NCBI GenBank assembly: GCA_026225395.1
Contig: JAMFSR010000035.1
Coordinates: forward strand, 1-64,000
DNA: 64,000 nt
Direction of reading: 5' to 3'
Source: Granulicella sapmiensis
Lineage (GTDB): Bacteria > Acidobacteriota > Terriglobia > Terriglobales > Acidobacteriaceae
The position numbers and the translations under genes are program-made. The notes under the pieces were generated by a model. The model was given only the letters and a program-made list of their open reading frames with translations, had not been told where the DNA came from and did no database searches. Position 1 is the first letter of the stretch; every line of letters starts with the position of its first letter. Below are positions 39,216-46,954 of this stretch, one piece after another.

Positions 39216-40214
39216 ATGGGACCCACCCGCGATCCAATCCTGCAAATCCATCCCACCCGTCGTTGTAACCTGCGCTGCCTGCATTGTTACTCGTCTTCCG
39301 GGCCGGAGGAGCGGGACCAATTGCCAGCATCGACCTTCGAGCGCGCCATCTCCGATGCGCGCTCGGAGGGTTTTGCCGTCGCCAGCTTCTCCGGTGGCGA
39401 GCCAACACTCTACAAGCCTCTGCCGCAGCTGCTCCGACACGCCAAAGCATACGGCATGCAGACCACCGTCACCTCCAACGGGATGTTGCTCACCCAGGCG
39501 CGCCTGGACGACCTCGCCGGTGTTACCGACACCCTCGCCATCAGCCTCGACGGCATCCGCGAATCCCACAACCGCATGCGCGGCTCAGACCGCGCCTTCG
39601 ATGCCATGACCGAGTGCCTGCCCGCCGTACGCGCCAGCAAAATTCCCTTCGGCTTCATCTTCACCCTCACCCAGTACAACCTCGATGAAGCAGCCTGGGC
39701 CGCCGATTTCGCCTTCCAGCAAGGCGCCGCGCTCTTCCAGATCCATCCCCTCGAACAAGTAGGCCGCGCCTCTCACCTGCTCGTGGGCTCTCGACCCGAC
39801 GATCTCGAATCAGCCTGCGCCTATCTTGAAGTCGACCGCATCCGCCGGCAGTACGAAGGCAAAATGCTCATCCAGTTCGATCTGATCCACGCCACCATCC
39901 TGCGTGAGAACCCGGATCGCTTCTTTGACGAGCGCGACGCGATGACACGTCCCCTCGCCGAGCTTGTCTCCCCGCTCGTCATCGAACCCGACGGCCGCGT
40001 TATGCCGTTCGGCTACGGTTTTTCCGCACGCTACGCTCTGGGCTCCCTCACTGAGGCCACCTTGCCGCAACTCGCCACAGCCTGGCGCGTCACCGGCTAT
40101 CGCGAACTACAGGATCTCTGCCTCGCCACATTTCAAGACGCTGCCAAACACCGCGATCTACCCATCCTCAACTGGTGGGAGATGCTTGGCGAGCACGCAG
40201 CCGCGGTTCACTAA
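39216..40214 (+). CDS. Radical SAM enzyme with cysteine-free SPASM-like C-terminus
   Basis: 332 residues. The [4Fe-4S]/SAM site is Cys17-x3-Cys21-x2-Cys24 in TRRCNLRCLHCYSSSG, followed by the SAM-binding GGEP (FSGGEPTLYKPL) and VTSNGMLL. The C-terminal part keeps the backbone of a SPASM domain (VIEPDGRVMPFGYGFS, ALGSLTEATLPQL) but has Phe/Gly where SPASM proteins have cluster cysteines; only two other Cys remain after residue 250. So one cluster is likely. SPASM-type relatives modify peptides, haem d1 precursors or enzymes. Coupled to the RGIPPV protein 12 bp upstream, its probable substrate or partner. No clear ribosome-binding site precedes it. Confidence 0.85.
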   Translation: MGPTRDPILQIHPTRRCNLRCLHCYSSSGPEERDQLPASTFERAISDARSEGFAVASFSGGEPTLYKPLPQLLRHAKAYGMQTTVTSNGMLLTQARLDDLAGVTDTLAISLDGIRESHNRMRGSDRAFDAMTECLPAVRASKIPFGFIFTLTQYNLDEAAWAADFAFQQGAALFQIHPLEQVGRASHLLVGSRPDDLESACAYLEVDRIRRQYEGKMLIQFDLIHATILRENPDRFFDERDAMTRPLAELVSPLVIEPDGRVMPFGYGFSARYALGSLTEATLPQLATAWRVTGYRELQDLCLATFQDAAKHRDLPILNWWEMLGEHAAAVH

Positions 40215-40217
40215 CCC

Positions 40218-40676
40218 CTACCGCCCCAGCTTCTCCACCGCTGCCTCCAACGCCGCATCCATCCCCGCTAAATCCCGCTCCCCAATTCCCTTCCACAGCC
40301 GGCGATTCAACCCCTCGGCGATCTCTCTGCCCTTCACCAGCACCTTCCGGCCACCCGCGGTCAGCTCCGAAACTAGCACTCTCTCGCTCGCTTCACTGGC
40401 CCTCCTCCGAATCCATCCGTTGGCCTCCATCAGCGCCAGCGTGGCCTGCCCACTCTGCGGTGTCACGGAGCACATTCTCGCCACCTTCGCTCCACTCACA
40501 GCCGGATTCTCCTCAACCATCCACAACATCCTCAACTGCGACGTCGTAATCCCATGCGGCTGCAACTCTTCATCCAGCCGGCTGCGATATCCCTGCAGCA
40601 CGCTCTTGAGCAGCGAAATCCGCTCCAGTCTCGGCTTTCCAACCTTCTGCGCTGCCGTCTTGTGAATAACGCTCAT
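40218..40676 (-). CDS. MarR family transcriptional regulator
   Basis: 152 residues. Winged helix-turn-helix of MarR type: ITTSQLRMLWMVEENPAVSG, ARMCSVTPQSGQATLALMEA and the wing RRRASEASERVLVSELTAGG. Such proteins repress drug-efflux genes and leave the DNA on ligand binding. The divergent MFS exporter at 40712 is the evident target. Two identical-arm palindromes occupy the 35 bp between the genes, and the first overlaps this gene's own ATG, implying autoregulation. Confidence 0.93.
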   Translation of the reverse strand: MSVIHKTAAQKVGKPRLERISLLKSVLQGYRSRLDEELQPHGITTSQLRMLWMVEENPAVSGAKVARMCSVTPQSGQATLALMEANGWIRRRASEASERVLVSELTAGGRKVLVKGREIAEGLNRRLWKGIGERDLAGMDAALEAAVEKLGR

Positions 40677-40713
40677 ATCAGCTTCCTGATATCCTATATC
40701 AGTTACCTGATAT
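40675..40713. promoter_or_regulatory. Twin MarR operators overlapping both divergent start codons
   Basis: ATATCAGCTTCCTGATAT (40675-40692) and ATATCAGTTACCTGATAT (40696-40713) share perfect 7-bp arms ATATCAG/CTGATAT with 4-bp spacers. Their starts are 21 bp apart, two helical turns. The left site covers two bases of the MarR start codon and the right site two bases of the MFS start codon, so transcripts must have little or no leader, or binding blocks initiation directly. Confidence 0.85.
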
Positions 40714-42298
40714 GGCCTACGACGAAACCTGGAAACCGAAGTTCAACCCCTGGGTCATCGCACTCACGGTCACGCTCGCCACGTTCATGGAGGTCCTCGA
40801 TACCTCCATCGCCAACGTCGCTCTCCCGCACATCGCCGGCTCGCTCGGCGCCACGCAGGAAGAAGCCACCTGGGTCCTCACCAGTTACCTCGTCTCCTCG
40901 GCCATCGTCCTCCCCATCTCCGGCTGGCTCTCCAACCGCTTCGGGCGCAAGCGCTTCTACATGACCTGCGTGGCCATGTTCACCGTCTGCTCCTTCCTCT
41001 GCGGCATCGCCCCCACGCTCGGCACCCTCATCATCGCCCGCATCCTGCAGGGCGCCGGCGGCGGCGGCCTCGCCCCATCTGAGCAGGCCATCCTCGCCGA
41101 CACCTTCTCCATCGAAAAACGCGGCCAGGCCTTCGCCGTCTACGGCATGGCCGTCGTCGTCGCCCCCGCTATCGGCCCCACGCTCGGCGGCTGGATCACC
41201 GACAACTTCAACTGGCATTGGATCTTCTTCATCAACATCCCCATCGGCCTCTTCTCGCTCTGGCTCTCCAACCGCGTCGTTGAAGACCCGCCCATCCAGA
41301 AGCAGCGCCGCATCGAAGCCGCCAGATCCAAGGTCGACTTCACTGGTCTCGCCCTCGTCGCCGGCGGCGTGGGCTGCCTCGAATTCTTCCTCGACAAGGG
41401 TCAGGAAAAAGACTGGTTCGGCTCGCCGATGATCACCACCTTCGCCTGCCTCGCCGCCGTGCTGCTCTTCATCTTCGTCTTCTGGGAGTGGAACCACCCC
41501 GACCCCATCGTCGATCTCAAGCTCCTCAAGAACCGCAACTTCGGAACCGCCGTCTTCCTCCAGCTTGTCCTCGGCATGGTGCTCTTTGGATCAACCGTCC
41601 TCATCCCGCAGTATCTCCAGGTGCTCCTCGGCTACACCGCCGAACGCGCTGGCATGGTGCTCTCACCCGGCGGCTTCGTCCTCATGGCCATGATGATGGT
41701 CGCCGGCCGCATGGTCTCCAAATTCGACCCCCGCTGGCTCGTCTGCATCGGCTACGCCGCCGTCGCCGCCGGCCTCTACAACCTCACACGCCTCTCGCTG
41801 GACTCCGCCTTCGGCACCATCACCCTCTGGCGAGCCCTCCAGGTCGTCGGCCTTCCTCTGGTCTTCATCCCCATCAGCACCCTGAACTACGTCGGCGTCC
41901 CACCCTCGAAGTCCAACCAGATCTCCAGCCTCTCCAACTTCGCCCGCAACCTCGGAGGCTCCGCCGGTACCGCTCTCCTCACCACATTCCTCACCCAGAC
42001 CGCGCAAACCCACCAGACGCAGCTGGCCGCTAATACCGGCTCCTTCAGCTTCGGCTATCGCAACTACATCTCTTCGGTCGCCGGCATTGCCCGCACCCAC
42101 GGCCTCAGCGCATCAGCCGCCAACCAGATCGCCGTAGGCTCCGCCTACCAACAGATGGTCCGCCAGTCCAGCATGCTCGCCTACAAAAACGCCTTCGCGC
42201 TGTTAGCCATGGTCATCGCCTGCCTCATGCCGTTGCCATTCATCATGCGCCTCCCCACCAAGCGCGTAAAAGTAGACCCCGAAGCCATGGGCCACTAA
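40712..42298 (+). CDS. DHA2-family MFS multidrug efflux transporter (EmrB/QacA-like)
   Basis: 528 residues, 14 predicted membrane helices, proton-driven export of hydrophobic compounds. Family motifs: VLDTSIANVALPHIAGSLGA, SNRFGRKRFYM (motif A), RILQGAGGGGLAPSEQAILA and GPTLGGWITDNFNWHWIFFI (motif C region). Most EmrB proteins work with an EmrA adaptor, which is absent here. Expression is likely controlled by the divergent MarR gene through the twin operators. The adjacent radical-SAM locus might use it for export, but nothing proves that. Confidence 0.95.
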   Translation: MAYDETWKPKFNPWVIALTVTLATFMEVLDTSIANVALPHIAGSLGATQEEATWVLTSYLVSSAIVLPISGWLSNRFGRKRFYMTCVAMFTVCSFLCGIAPTLGTLIIARILQGAGGGGLAPSEQAILADTFSIEKRGQAFAVYGMAVVVAPAIGPTLGGWITDNFNWHWIFFINIPIGLFSLWLSNRVVEDPPIQKQRRIEAARSKVDFTGLALVAGGVGCLEFFLDKGQEKDWFGSPMITTFACLAAVLLFIFVFWEWNHPDPIVDLKLLKNRNFGTAVFLQLVLGMVLFGSTVLIPQYLQVLLGYTAERAGMVLSPGGFVLMAMMMVAGRMVSKFDPRWLVCIGYAAVAAGLYNLTRLSLDSAFGTITLWRALQVVGLPLVFIPISTLNYVGVPPSKSNQISSLSNFARNLGGSAGTALLTTFLTQTAQTHQTQLAANTGSFSFGYRNYISSVAGIARTHGLSASAANQIAVGSAYQQMVRQSSMLAYKNAFALLAMVIACLMPLPFIMRLPTKRVKVDPEAMGH

Positions 42299-42299
42299 C

Positions 42300-42380
42300 G
42301 TCATCCCGAGCGCAGCGAACATCTGCTCTTGCTGTTGCTGTTGCTCTTGCCTCTCTTGTTGTCATTCTGAGCGCAGCGAA
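42300..42380 (+). repeat. Paired dispersed repeats flanking a hexamer tract
   Basis: GTCATCCCGAGCGCAGCGAA (42300-42319) and GTCATTCTGAGCGCAGCGAA (42361-42380) are copies of the element after bshA. Between them, 42324-42350 holds GCTCTT/GCTGTT hexamers in tandem. Non-coding. Confidence 0.8.
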
Positions 42381-42463
42381 CGAACCTGCTTCCTCCCGTT
42401 CTTCGCCTGCACTCCCCCAAAACCCCACGGCATCACACTGTCCATCCGCGATCTACACAAACC

Positions 42464-43564
42464 CTACTGCCGCAGCAACGCCCCCGCCGCCCACATCACC
42501 GGCGCCTGCCCATGGAAGTCCCCCGTCCGTCGCTTCCGCGCCAGGTAATACGGCAGATCATCCTTCTTCCCCGTACCCTCGCAAACCTGCGTCACATTCT
42601 CGTTCTGGTCCACATACCCGACGACCGCAATCCACGCCTTCCGTGCCGCCGGTCCGTACGTCGGCCCATCCAGCCACCCATGCTTCACGCCCGTAATCAT
42701 CGCAAACGTAAACATCGCCGAGCTAGAGCTCTCCGGCCACGCCTCTTCCTTATCGATCAACTCCCGCCACATCCCATCCTTGCCCTGGTACTTCAGCAGC
42801 CCGGCCATCATCAGCTTGTAGCCCTTCAAAATCCGCGCCCGTTGCGGATGATCCACAGGCAGCTCGCTCAGCACCTCGGCCATCCCAGCCGCAACCCACC
42901 CATCCCCACGTCCCCAGTAATACTTCACATCCGGAGCATGAAAGAACAACCCATTCGGCTGCTGCAACTGGTCCAGATACGCCACCATCTCCTTCGCGTC
43001 CCGGTCCAGGTACTTCTTATCTCCGGTTGCTCGATACGCTTCCAGCTGCAGCATTGTCAGCATGTACATATCGTCGATCCAGAACCGTGTCTCGCCTGAA
43101 AGCCCATCCGGTCGCGGCGCTTCCCACTGCCGGTCCGCCCAGCTCACCCCATACTTCAGATACCTGTCATCATGCGTCTGTATCCCGATCTCCATCGGCG
43201 CCAACCCGAAAATCGAGTCATCCACATGATGCCGCTGCGGAATCAACTTCTCCTCCGCTCCACCCGGCATCAGCGGCTCAAACCGCTTCACCAACTCGCC
43301 ACGCAGCGCATCGTCATGCGTCAGCTTCGCAATCGTCAGCGCCCCATACCAACTAACAACCTCGGAGTAATGAAACTTGCTGTCCGGCGATCCAAGATAC
43401 TGGTGCGGACTCACCACAAAATGCTCCGCCAGTTTTTTGCCTACGTCCTGCGGAGCCGTTCCTTCTGGCCAGTTCGAAAAGTAATCCGCACTCTGCGCGC
43501 CTGCCGCACCCACGCTAAAGCATCCTGCCAACACAACTCCCAAAACCTTCACCACACCACGCAT
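42464..43564 (-). CDS. Glycoside hydrolase family 105/88 (unsaturated rhamnogalacturonyl hydrolase-like)
   Basis: 366 residues from ATG 43564, with GAGGG 9 nt upstream. A signal peptide (VVKVLGVVLAGCFSVGAAGA) exports it. The (alpha/alpha)6 barrel shows the GH105 signatures GETRFWIDDMYMLTMLQLEA (catalytic Asp in the WIDD motif) and YYWGRGDGWVAAGMAEVLSE, followed by WRELIDKEEAWPESSSSAMF. These enzymes remove the unsaturated galacturonyl residue left by pectate/rhamnogalacturonan lyases. Fits with GH28 and RhaM elsewhere in the window. Its leader contains a heptamer array that overlaps the stop of the upstream DinB gene. Confidence 0.92.
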   Translation of the reverse strand: MRGVVKVLGVVLAGCFSVGAAGAQSADYFSNWPEGTAPQDVGKKLAEHFVVSPHQYLGSPDSKFHYSEVVSWYGALTIAKLTHDDALRGELVKRFEPLMPGGAEEKLIPQRHHVDDSIFGLAPMEIGIQTHDDRYLKYGVSWADRQWEAPRPDGLSGETRFWIDDMYMLTMLQLEAYRATGDKKYLDRDAKEMVAYLDQLQQPNGLFFHAPDVKYYWGRGDGWVAAGMAEVLSELPVDHPQRARILKGYKLMMAGLLKYQGKDGMWRELIDKEEAWPESSSSAMFTFAMITGVKHGWLDGPTYGPAARKAWIAVVGYVDQNENVTQVCEGTGKKDDLPYYLARKRRTGDFHGQAPVMWAAGALLRQ

Positions 43565-43585
43565 CAAAATTTCCCTCGCCAAACA

Positions 43586-43620
43586 CTCTACTCCCTATTG
43601 CCTACTCCCTATTCCCTGCT
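43586..43620 (-). repeat. Five-unit heptamer array between DinB and GH105 genes
   Basis: Five 7-bp units (CTCTACT, CCCTATT, GCCTACT, CCCTATT, CCCTGCT on the plus strand). The TAG stop of the DinB gene is created by the repeat itself. It lies 22 bp upstream of the GH105 start. Confidence 0.82.
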
Positions 43621-44099
43621 TTCACTACCTTCACCGTAGTCACCACCTGCCCCACATGCCGCTGCGTATGCTCCGCACAGTGAATCAATAACCCCACCAC
43701 CGTCGTCGGCAACATCTTCCGCCCCACCCCACGCGCCTCACCAAACGTCTCCGGCTTCACCGCCAACACCCGTCCCCTCGCGAGCTCCAACCCCGTCCGA
43801 AACTCCTCCATAACCTCCGCCACCGTCCCAGCATCCATCTCCGTCTTCAACGCCGCCAACTGCTCCTCAGTCAGCGCGCGACCCTCCGCATACGTCAGCA
43901 GCCGATCCAGCGACCGCACCATATGCCGCAGTTGAAACGCCACATGCGGCAGCTCAAACGGCCGTACAAACATCGCCTCATCCCCCAACCCTTCACACCA
44001 CCACGCGACATCCTCCTCAGCCAGCTCCAGCGCATGCAAAACCGCTCGTCGCACCGGCTCAACCTCCCTCAACATCCCCCGCATCCAGGGCTCAACCAT
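43602..44099 (-). CDS. DinB-family putative metal-dependent protein
   Basis: 165 residues from ATG 44099, with GAGGAG 8 nt upstream; it overlaps the DUF1203 gene by 8 bp. Four-helix bundle of DinB/YfiT type: LELAEEDVAWWCEGLGDEAM, HVAFQLRHMVRSLDRLLTYA and LLIHCAEHTQRHVGQVVTTV, with three His (in HMVRSLD and H-x3-H) placed as metal ligands. Bacterial members act as thiol S-transferases, sometimes with bacillithiol, which this organism should make. Its last residues (AGNRE and stop) are encoded by a heptamer array, so the C-terminus is recent. Confidence 0.85.
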   Translation of the reverse strand: MVEPWMRGMLREVEPVRRAVLHALELAEEDVAWWCEGLGDEAMFVRPFELPHVAFQLRHMVRSLDRLLTYAEGRALTEEQLAALKTEMDAGTVAEVMEEFRTGLELARGRVLAVKPETFGEARGVGRKMLPTTVVGLLIHCAEHTQRHVGQVVTTVKVVKAGNRE

Positions 44100-44571
44100 T
44101 ACCTGTTCTCCTCTCCACCCGAAAATCAAAGCACCCAGCTTCCAGATCACGCACCATCACATAACGTATCTCCGCATCCTGCAACATCTCACGCACAACG
44201 CTCTCCTGATCCCCATTGCTGGCCCGCTGCTGGCGCACCAGCCGCTGTTCCGCATCGTACCCATCCATCACCGCCGGATACGCCAGCAACTCCCGTGGAT
44301 ACCCACCTTCCTCATCGAACCGCTCACACATCTCCCCATGAACGAATACGGGCCCAGGCAGCGGAACCTCGGCCAGCTCATAAAACGGATTGCACGTAAA
44401 CAATACCCGCTCCTCCATGCCAACCTGAAACGGCTTCAAACAATGACGGCATGGCCCATGCCCCGTAGCCACTTCCCGATGCGCCGGATGCCCATATCCC
44501 GGCGAACTCATCGTAGCCAATACCTTTTGCACGGTCGTTGTAGGCAGTGCAATCACGCGGATCTCAGTCAT
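44092..44571 (-). CDS. DUF1203 family protein
   Basis: 159 residues, cytoplasmic, unknown function. ATG at 44571 has AGGAG 8 nt upstream. Recognisable DUF1203 features: GHGPCRHCLKPFQVGMEERV (C-x2-C pair), CNPFYELAEVPLPGPVFVHG and the terminal FDFRVER. The cysteine pair may bind metal. Cotranscribed with the DinB gene (8-bp overlap). 87 bp separate it from the osmoprotectant-binding gene downstream of its own start region. Confidence 0.82.
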   Translation of the reverse strand: MTEIRVIALPTTTVQKVLATMSSPGYGHPAHREVATGHGPCRHCLKPFQVGMEERVLFTCNPFYELAEVPLPGPVFVHGEMCERFDEEGGYPRELLAYPAVMDGYDAEQRLVRQQRASNGDQESVVREMLQDAEIRYVMVRDLEAGCFDFRVERRTGNG

Positions 44572-44658
44572 CTTCAATCTCCTCAGGTCATTCCCTGACC
44601 ATGAAGAGAGTCTGACGCCATCAACTCAAGATCACACTCCGCCGATTGCACCCAAACT

Positions 44659-45561
44659 TCAAAGCCCCTTACTCCTCCGAAACTCCCGCACCACATCGCC
44701 CACATCCCGATGCTGCGCCTCCACCGCCAGGTTCATCGCCCGCATTTCATCCGCCGTCACCTTCCCCGCCAGCCTTTCCATAGCGACCCCAATCTGCGGC
44801 CACCGCTTCAGCGCATCCTCCCGCACCAGTGGCACGGCCTCATACGGCGGAAAGTAATGCTTGTCATCCTCCAGCGCCACAAAGTCCAGCGCCTTGATCG
44901 CCCCATCGGTCGAGTTCCCCGCCACAATATCCACCTGCCGCCCCGCCAGCGCCCGGTACAACAACCCCAACTCCATCGTCCTTGGCTCGCCTGAAAACCG
45001 CAGCCCATAAGCCGCCGTCAACCCCCGCAACCCATCCGGCCTCTCCGCAAACTCATACCCCACCCCCAGCCGCGCAATCTCCGGCCTTCCCACCGTATCC
45101 GAAATAGTCTTCAGCCCGAGCTTCCGCGCATCCTCCCCCCGAACCACCATCGCAAACGTATCCTCAAATCCCAACCCCGGCCCCACCCTTACCCCATACT
45201 TCTGCTCATACAACCGGCTGACGGTGGCATCCACTCGCGCAGCATCCCGATCCAGCGGCTGCTTCAAAATCGCCGTCAACGCCGTCCCCGTGTACTCCAC
45301 ATACCCATCGATCCGCCCTGACACCAGCGCCTGCTGACACAAATAACTCCCCGCCAGCCAGAACCGCCGCTCCACCTTCCCACCGCCGGAAGCCTCAATC
45401 TCCTGCGCCAGCAACTCCCCTAGAACCACCTGCTCTGTAAAATCCTTCGCTCCAATCACCACATGCGACGACCGCGGCGGCGCGCAGCCCATCAGCAACA
45501 CCATCAGCCCAAGGCACACCCCCTGAAACCTAAAACCTGAAACCTGAAACCTGCTCCTCAC
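44659..45561 (-). CDS. Osmoprotectant ABC transporter substrate-binding lipoprotein (OpuC/YehZ type)
   Basis: 300 residues if started at GTG 45561, which overlaps the permease stop codon (GTGA). A lipoprotein signal ends at lipobox LLMGC. The mature protein is a QAT-family binding protein for glycine betaine, choline or carnitine: VIGAKDFTEQVVLGELLAQE, GYVEYTGTALTAIL, and QVDIVAGNSTDGAIKALDFV. A five-unit heptamer array (45521-45555) either encodes residues 3-14 or, if GTG 45519 is the true start, lies directly before it, as at recR. Operon with permease and ATPase upstream. Confidence 0.9.
   Translation of the reverse strand: MRSRFQVSGFRFQGVCLGLMVLLMGCAPPRSSHVVIGAKDFTEQVVLGELLAQEIEASGGGKVERRFWLAGSYLCQQALVSGRIDGYVEYTGTALTAILKQPLDRDAARVDATVSRLYEQKYGVRVGPGLGFEDTFAMVVRGEDARKLGLKTISDTVGRPEIARLGVGYEFAERPDGLRGLTAAYGLRFSGEPRTMELGLLYRALAGRQVDIVAGNSTDGAIKALDFVALEDDKHYFPPYEAVPLVREDALKRWPQIGVAMERLAGKVTADEMRAMNLAVEAQHRDVGDVVREFRRSKGL
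45521..45555 (-). repeat. Five-unit heptamer array at the binding-protein start
   Basis: Five 7-bp units, consensus ACCTGAA on the plus strand, i.e. TTCAGGT reading with the gene. It begins 4 bp after GTG 45561 and ends 1 bp before an in-frame GTG at 45519. Confidence 0.85.
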
Positions 45562-46187
45562 CTCCGCACCGCCAGCCGCTTCTCCGCAAAACCGAGCACC
45601 CCGTCTGCGCAAAGCGCCAGCAGCGCCGCCGGAATCGCTCCTGCCAGCACCAGCCCGTTATCCACGCTGGCAACACCCCGAAAGATCAACTCCCCCAACC
45701 CACCCGCCCCGATCGCCGCCGCAATCGTCGCTACCCCCACACAGGTCACCGTAGCCGTCCGCAAACCCGCCAGAATCACGCTGGCCGACATCGGCAGCTC
45801 TACTTTGACAAGTCGCTGCATCCCGCTCATTCCAAGCGCATTCGACACATCAATCAAAGCCGGGTCAACCGACAGAATCCCCGCATACGTATTCCGCAAA
45901 ATTGGCAACAGCGCATACCCCGTCAGCGCCACAATCGCCAACCTCGCCGCCCGATCTCCGAGAAACGGCACCGGCAGCAGCAACCCGAACAGCGCCAGGC
46001 TCGGAATCGTCTGCAACACATTCGCCACGCCCAGCACAGGCCTCGCGAACCCCGGCCGCCGTGTCAGAAATACTCCGAGCGGCAACCCAATCGCCGCGGC
46101 AAATAGCATGGCACTCCCCGTAAGCCAAACATGCTCAAAGGTCAGCCGCGCAATCTGCGCCCCATACCGCTGGAAGAACTGACTCAT
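45558..46187 (-). CDS. Osmoprotectant ABC transporter permease (OpuCB/YehY type)
   Basis: 209 residues, about 6 membrane helices (LTGSAMLFAAAIGLPLGVFL, LALFGLLLPVPFLGDRAA, GVATIAAAIGAGGLGELIFR). The coupling loop DVSNALGMSGMQRLVKVELP matches the EAA motif that contacts the ATPase. ATG at 46187 overlaps the ATPase stop (ATGA), and its own stop overlaps the binding-protein GTG. One permease would form a homodimer. Confidence 0.92.
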   Translation of the reverse strand: MSQFFQRYGAQIARLTFEHVWLTGSAMLFAAAIGLPLGVFLTRRPGFARPVLGVANVLQTIPSLALFGLLLPVPFLGDRAARLAIVALTGYALLPILRNTYAGILSVDPALIDVSNALGMSGMQRLVKVELPMSASVILAGLRTATVTCVGVATIAAAIGAGGLGELIFRGVASVDNGLVLAGAIPAALLALCADGVLGFAEKRLAVRR

Positions 46188-46933
46188 AGGCCCACCTCGC
46201 GATGCGTCGCGGCAACATACTTCCGCATTGCCTCATTCTCCGACGCTCGCACCTCACCCGCCGCCAAATCTGCCACAATCACGCCAGTCTCCACAAGCAC
46301 CACGCGATCAGCGAGATACAACGCTTCCTCTAAGTCATGGGTGACAATCAGCGTGGTCTTTCCAACCCGATGCAACAGCTCCCGCAGCATCGTCTGCATC
46401 TCCGCCCGGGTCAAAGGATCAAGCGCGCCAAACGGCTCATCCATCAACAACACCCCTGGATCGCCCGCCAGCGCTCTGGCAAGCCCCACACGCTGTCGCT
46501 GCCCTCCACTCAGCTGCCACGGATACCGCCCCGCCAGCCCGGCATCCAGCCCCACCAACGCCAACATCTCAACGGCCTTAGCCTTCCGCTCCGCCACTGG
46601 CCGCCCAGCTAACTCAAGCGACATTCCCACATTCCGCTCTACGGTCATATGTGGAAACAACCCCGTCTCCTGAATCACATACCCAATGCCTCGCCGCAGC
46701 GCGATCACATCGCTCCCCGCGACATCCACACCCCCTACCAGCACTCGCCCGCTCGTCGCCCTTACCAGCGCGTTCACGGTGCGCAACAACGTCGTCTTGC
46801 CGGATCCGCTACGCCCCAGTAGCGCAGTCGTCGTCCCGGCCTCTACCTTCAACGAAACGTCGCTTAAAAGCCGACGGCCGTCAGGGAGATCGAAGCTCAA
46901 ATGCGCGAACTCCACATCTCTGGCGGCCATCAA
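46184..46933 (-). CDS. Osmoprotectant ABC transporter ATP-binding protein
   Basis: 249 residues. Walker A LLGRSGSGKTTLL, Q-loop YVIQETGLFPHMTV, signature WQLSGGQRQRVGLARAL, Walker B VLLMDEPFGALD and switch His TLIVTHDLEEAL are all present. It lacks the C-terminal CBS domains found in OpuCA of Bacillus, so osmotic regulation would act otherwise. First gene of the three-gene operon with overlapping frames; it lies 21 bp after the P-loop kinase gene, which may be in the same transcript. Confidence 0.94.
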   Translation of the reverse strand: MMAARDVEFAHLSFDLPDGRRLLSDVSLKVEAGTTTALLGRSGSGKTTLLRTVNALVRATSGRVLVGGVDVAGSDVIALRRGIGYVIQETGLFPHMTVERNVGMSLELAGRPVAERKAKAVEMLALVGLDAGLAGRYPWQLSGGQRQRVGLARALAGDPGVLLMDEPFGALDPLTRAEMQTMLRELLHRVGKTTLIVTHDLEEALYLADRVVLVETGVIVADLAAGEVRASENEAMRKYVAATHREVGL

Positions 46934-46954
46934 AAGCTCCGTAGTTTCTTGAAC

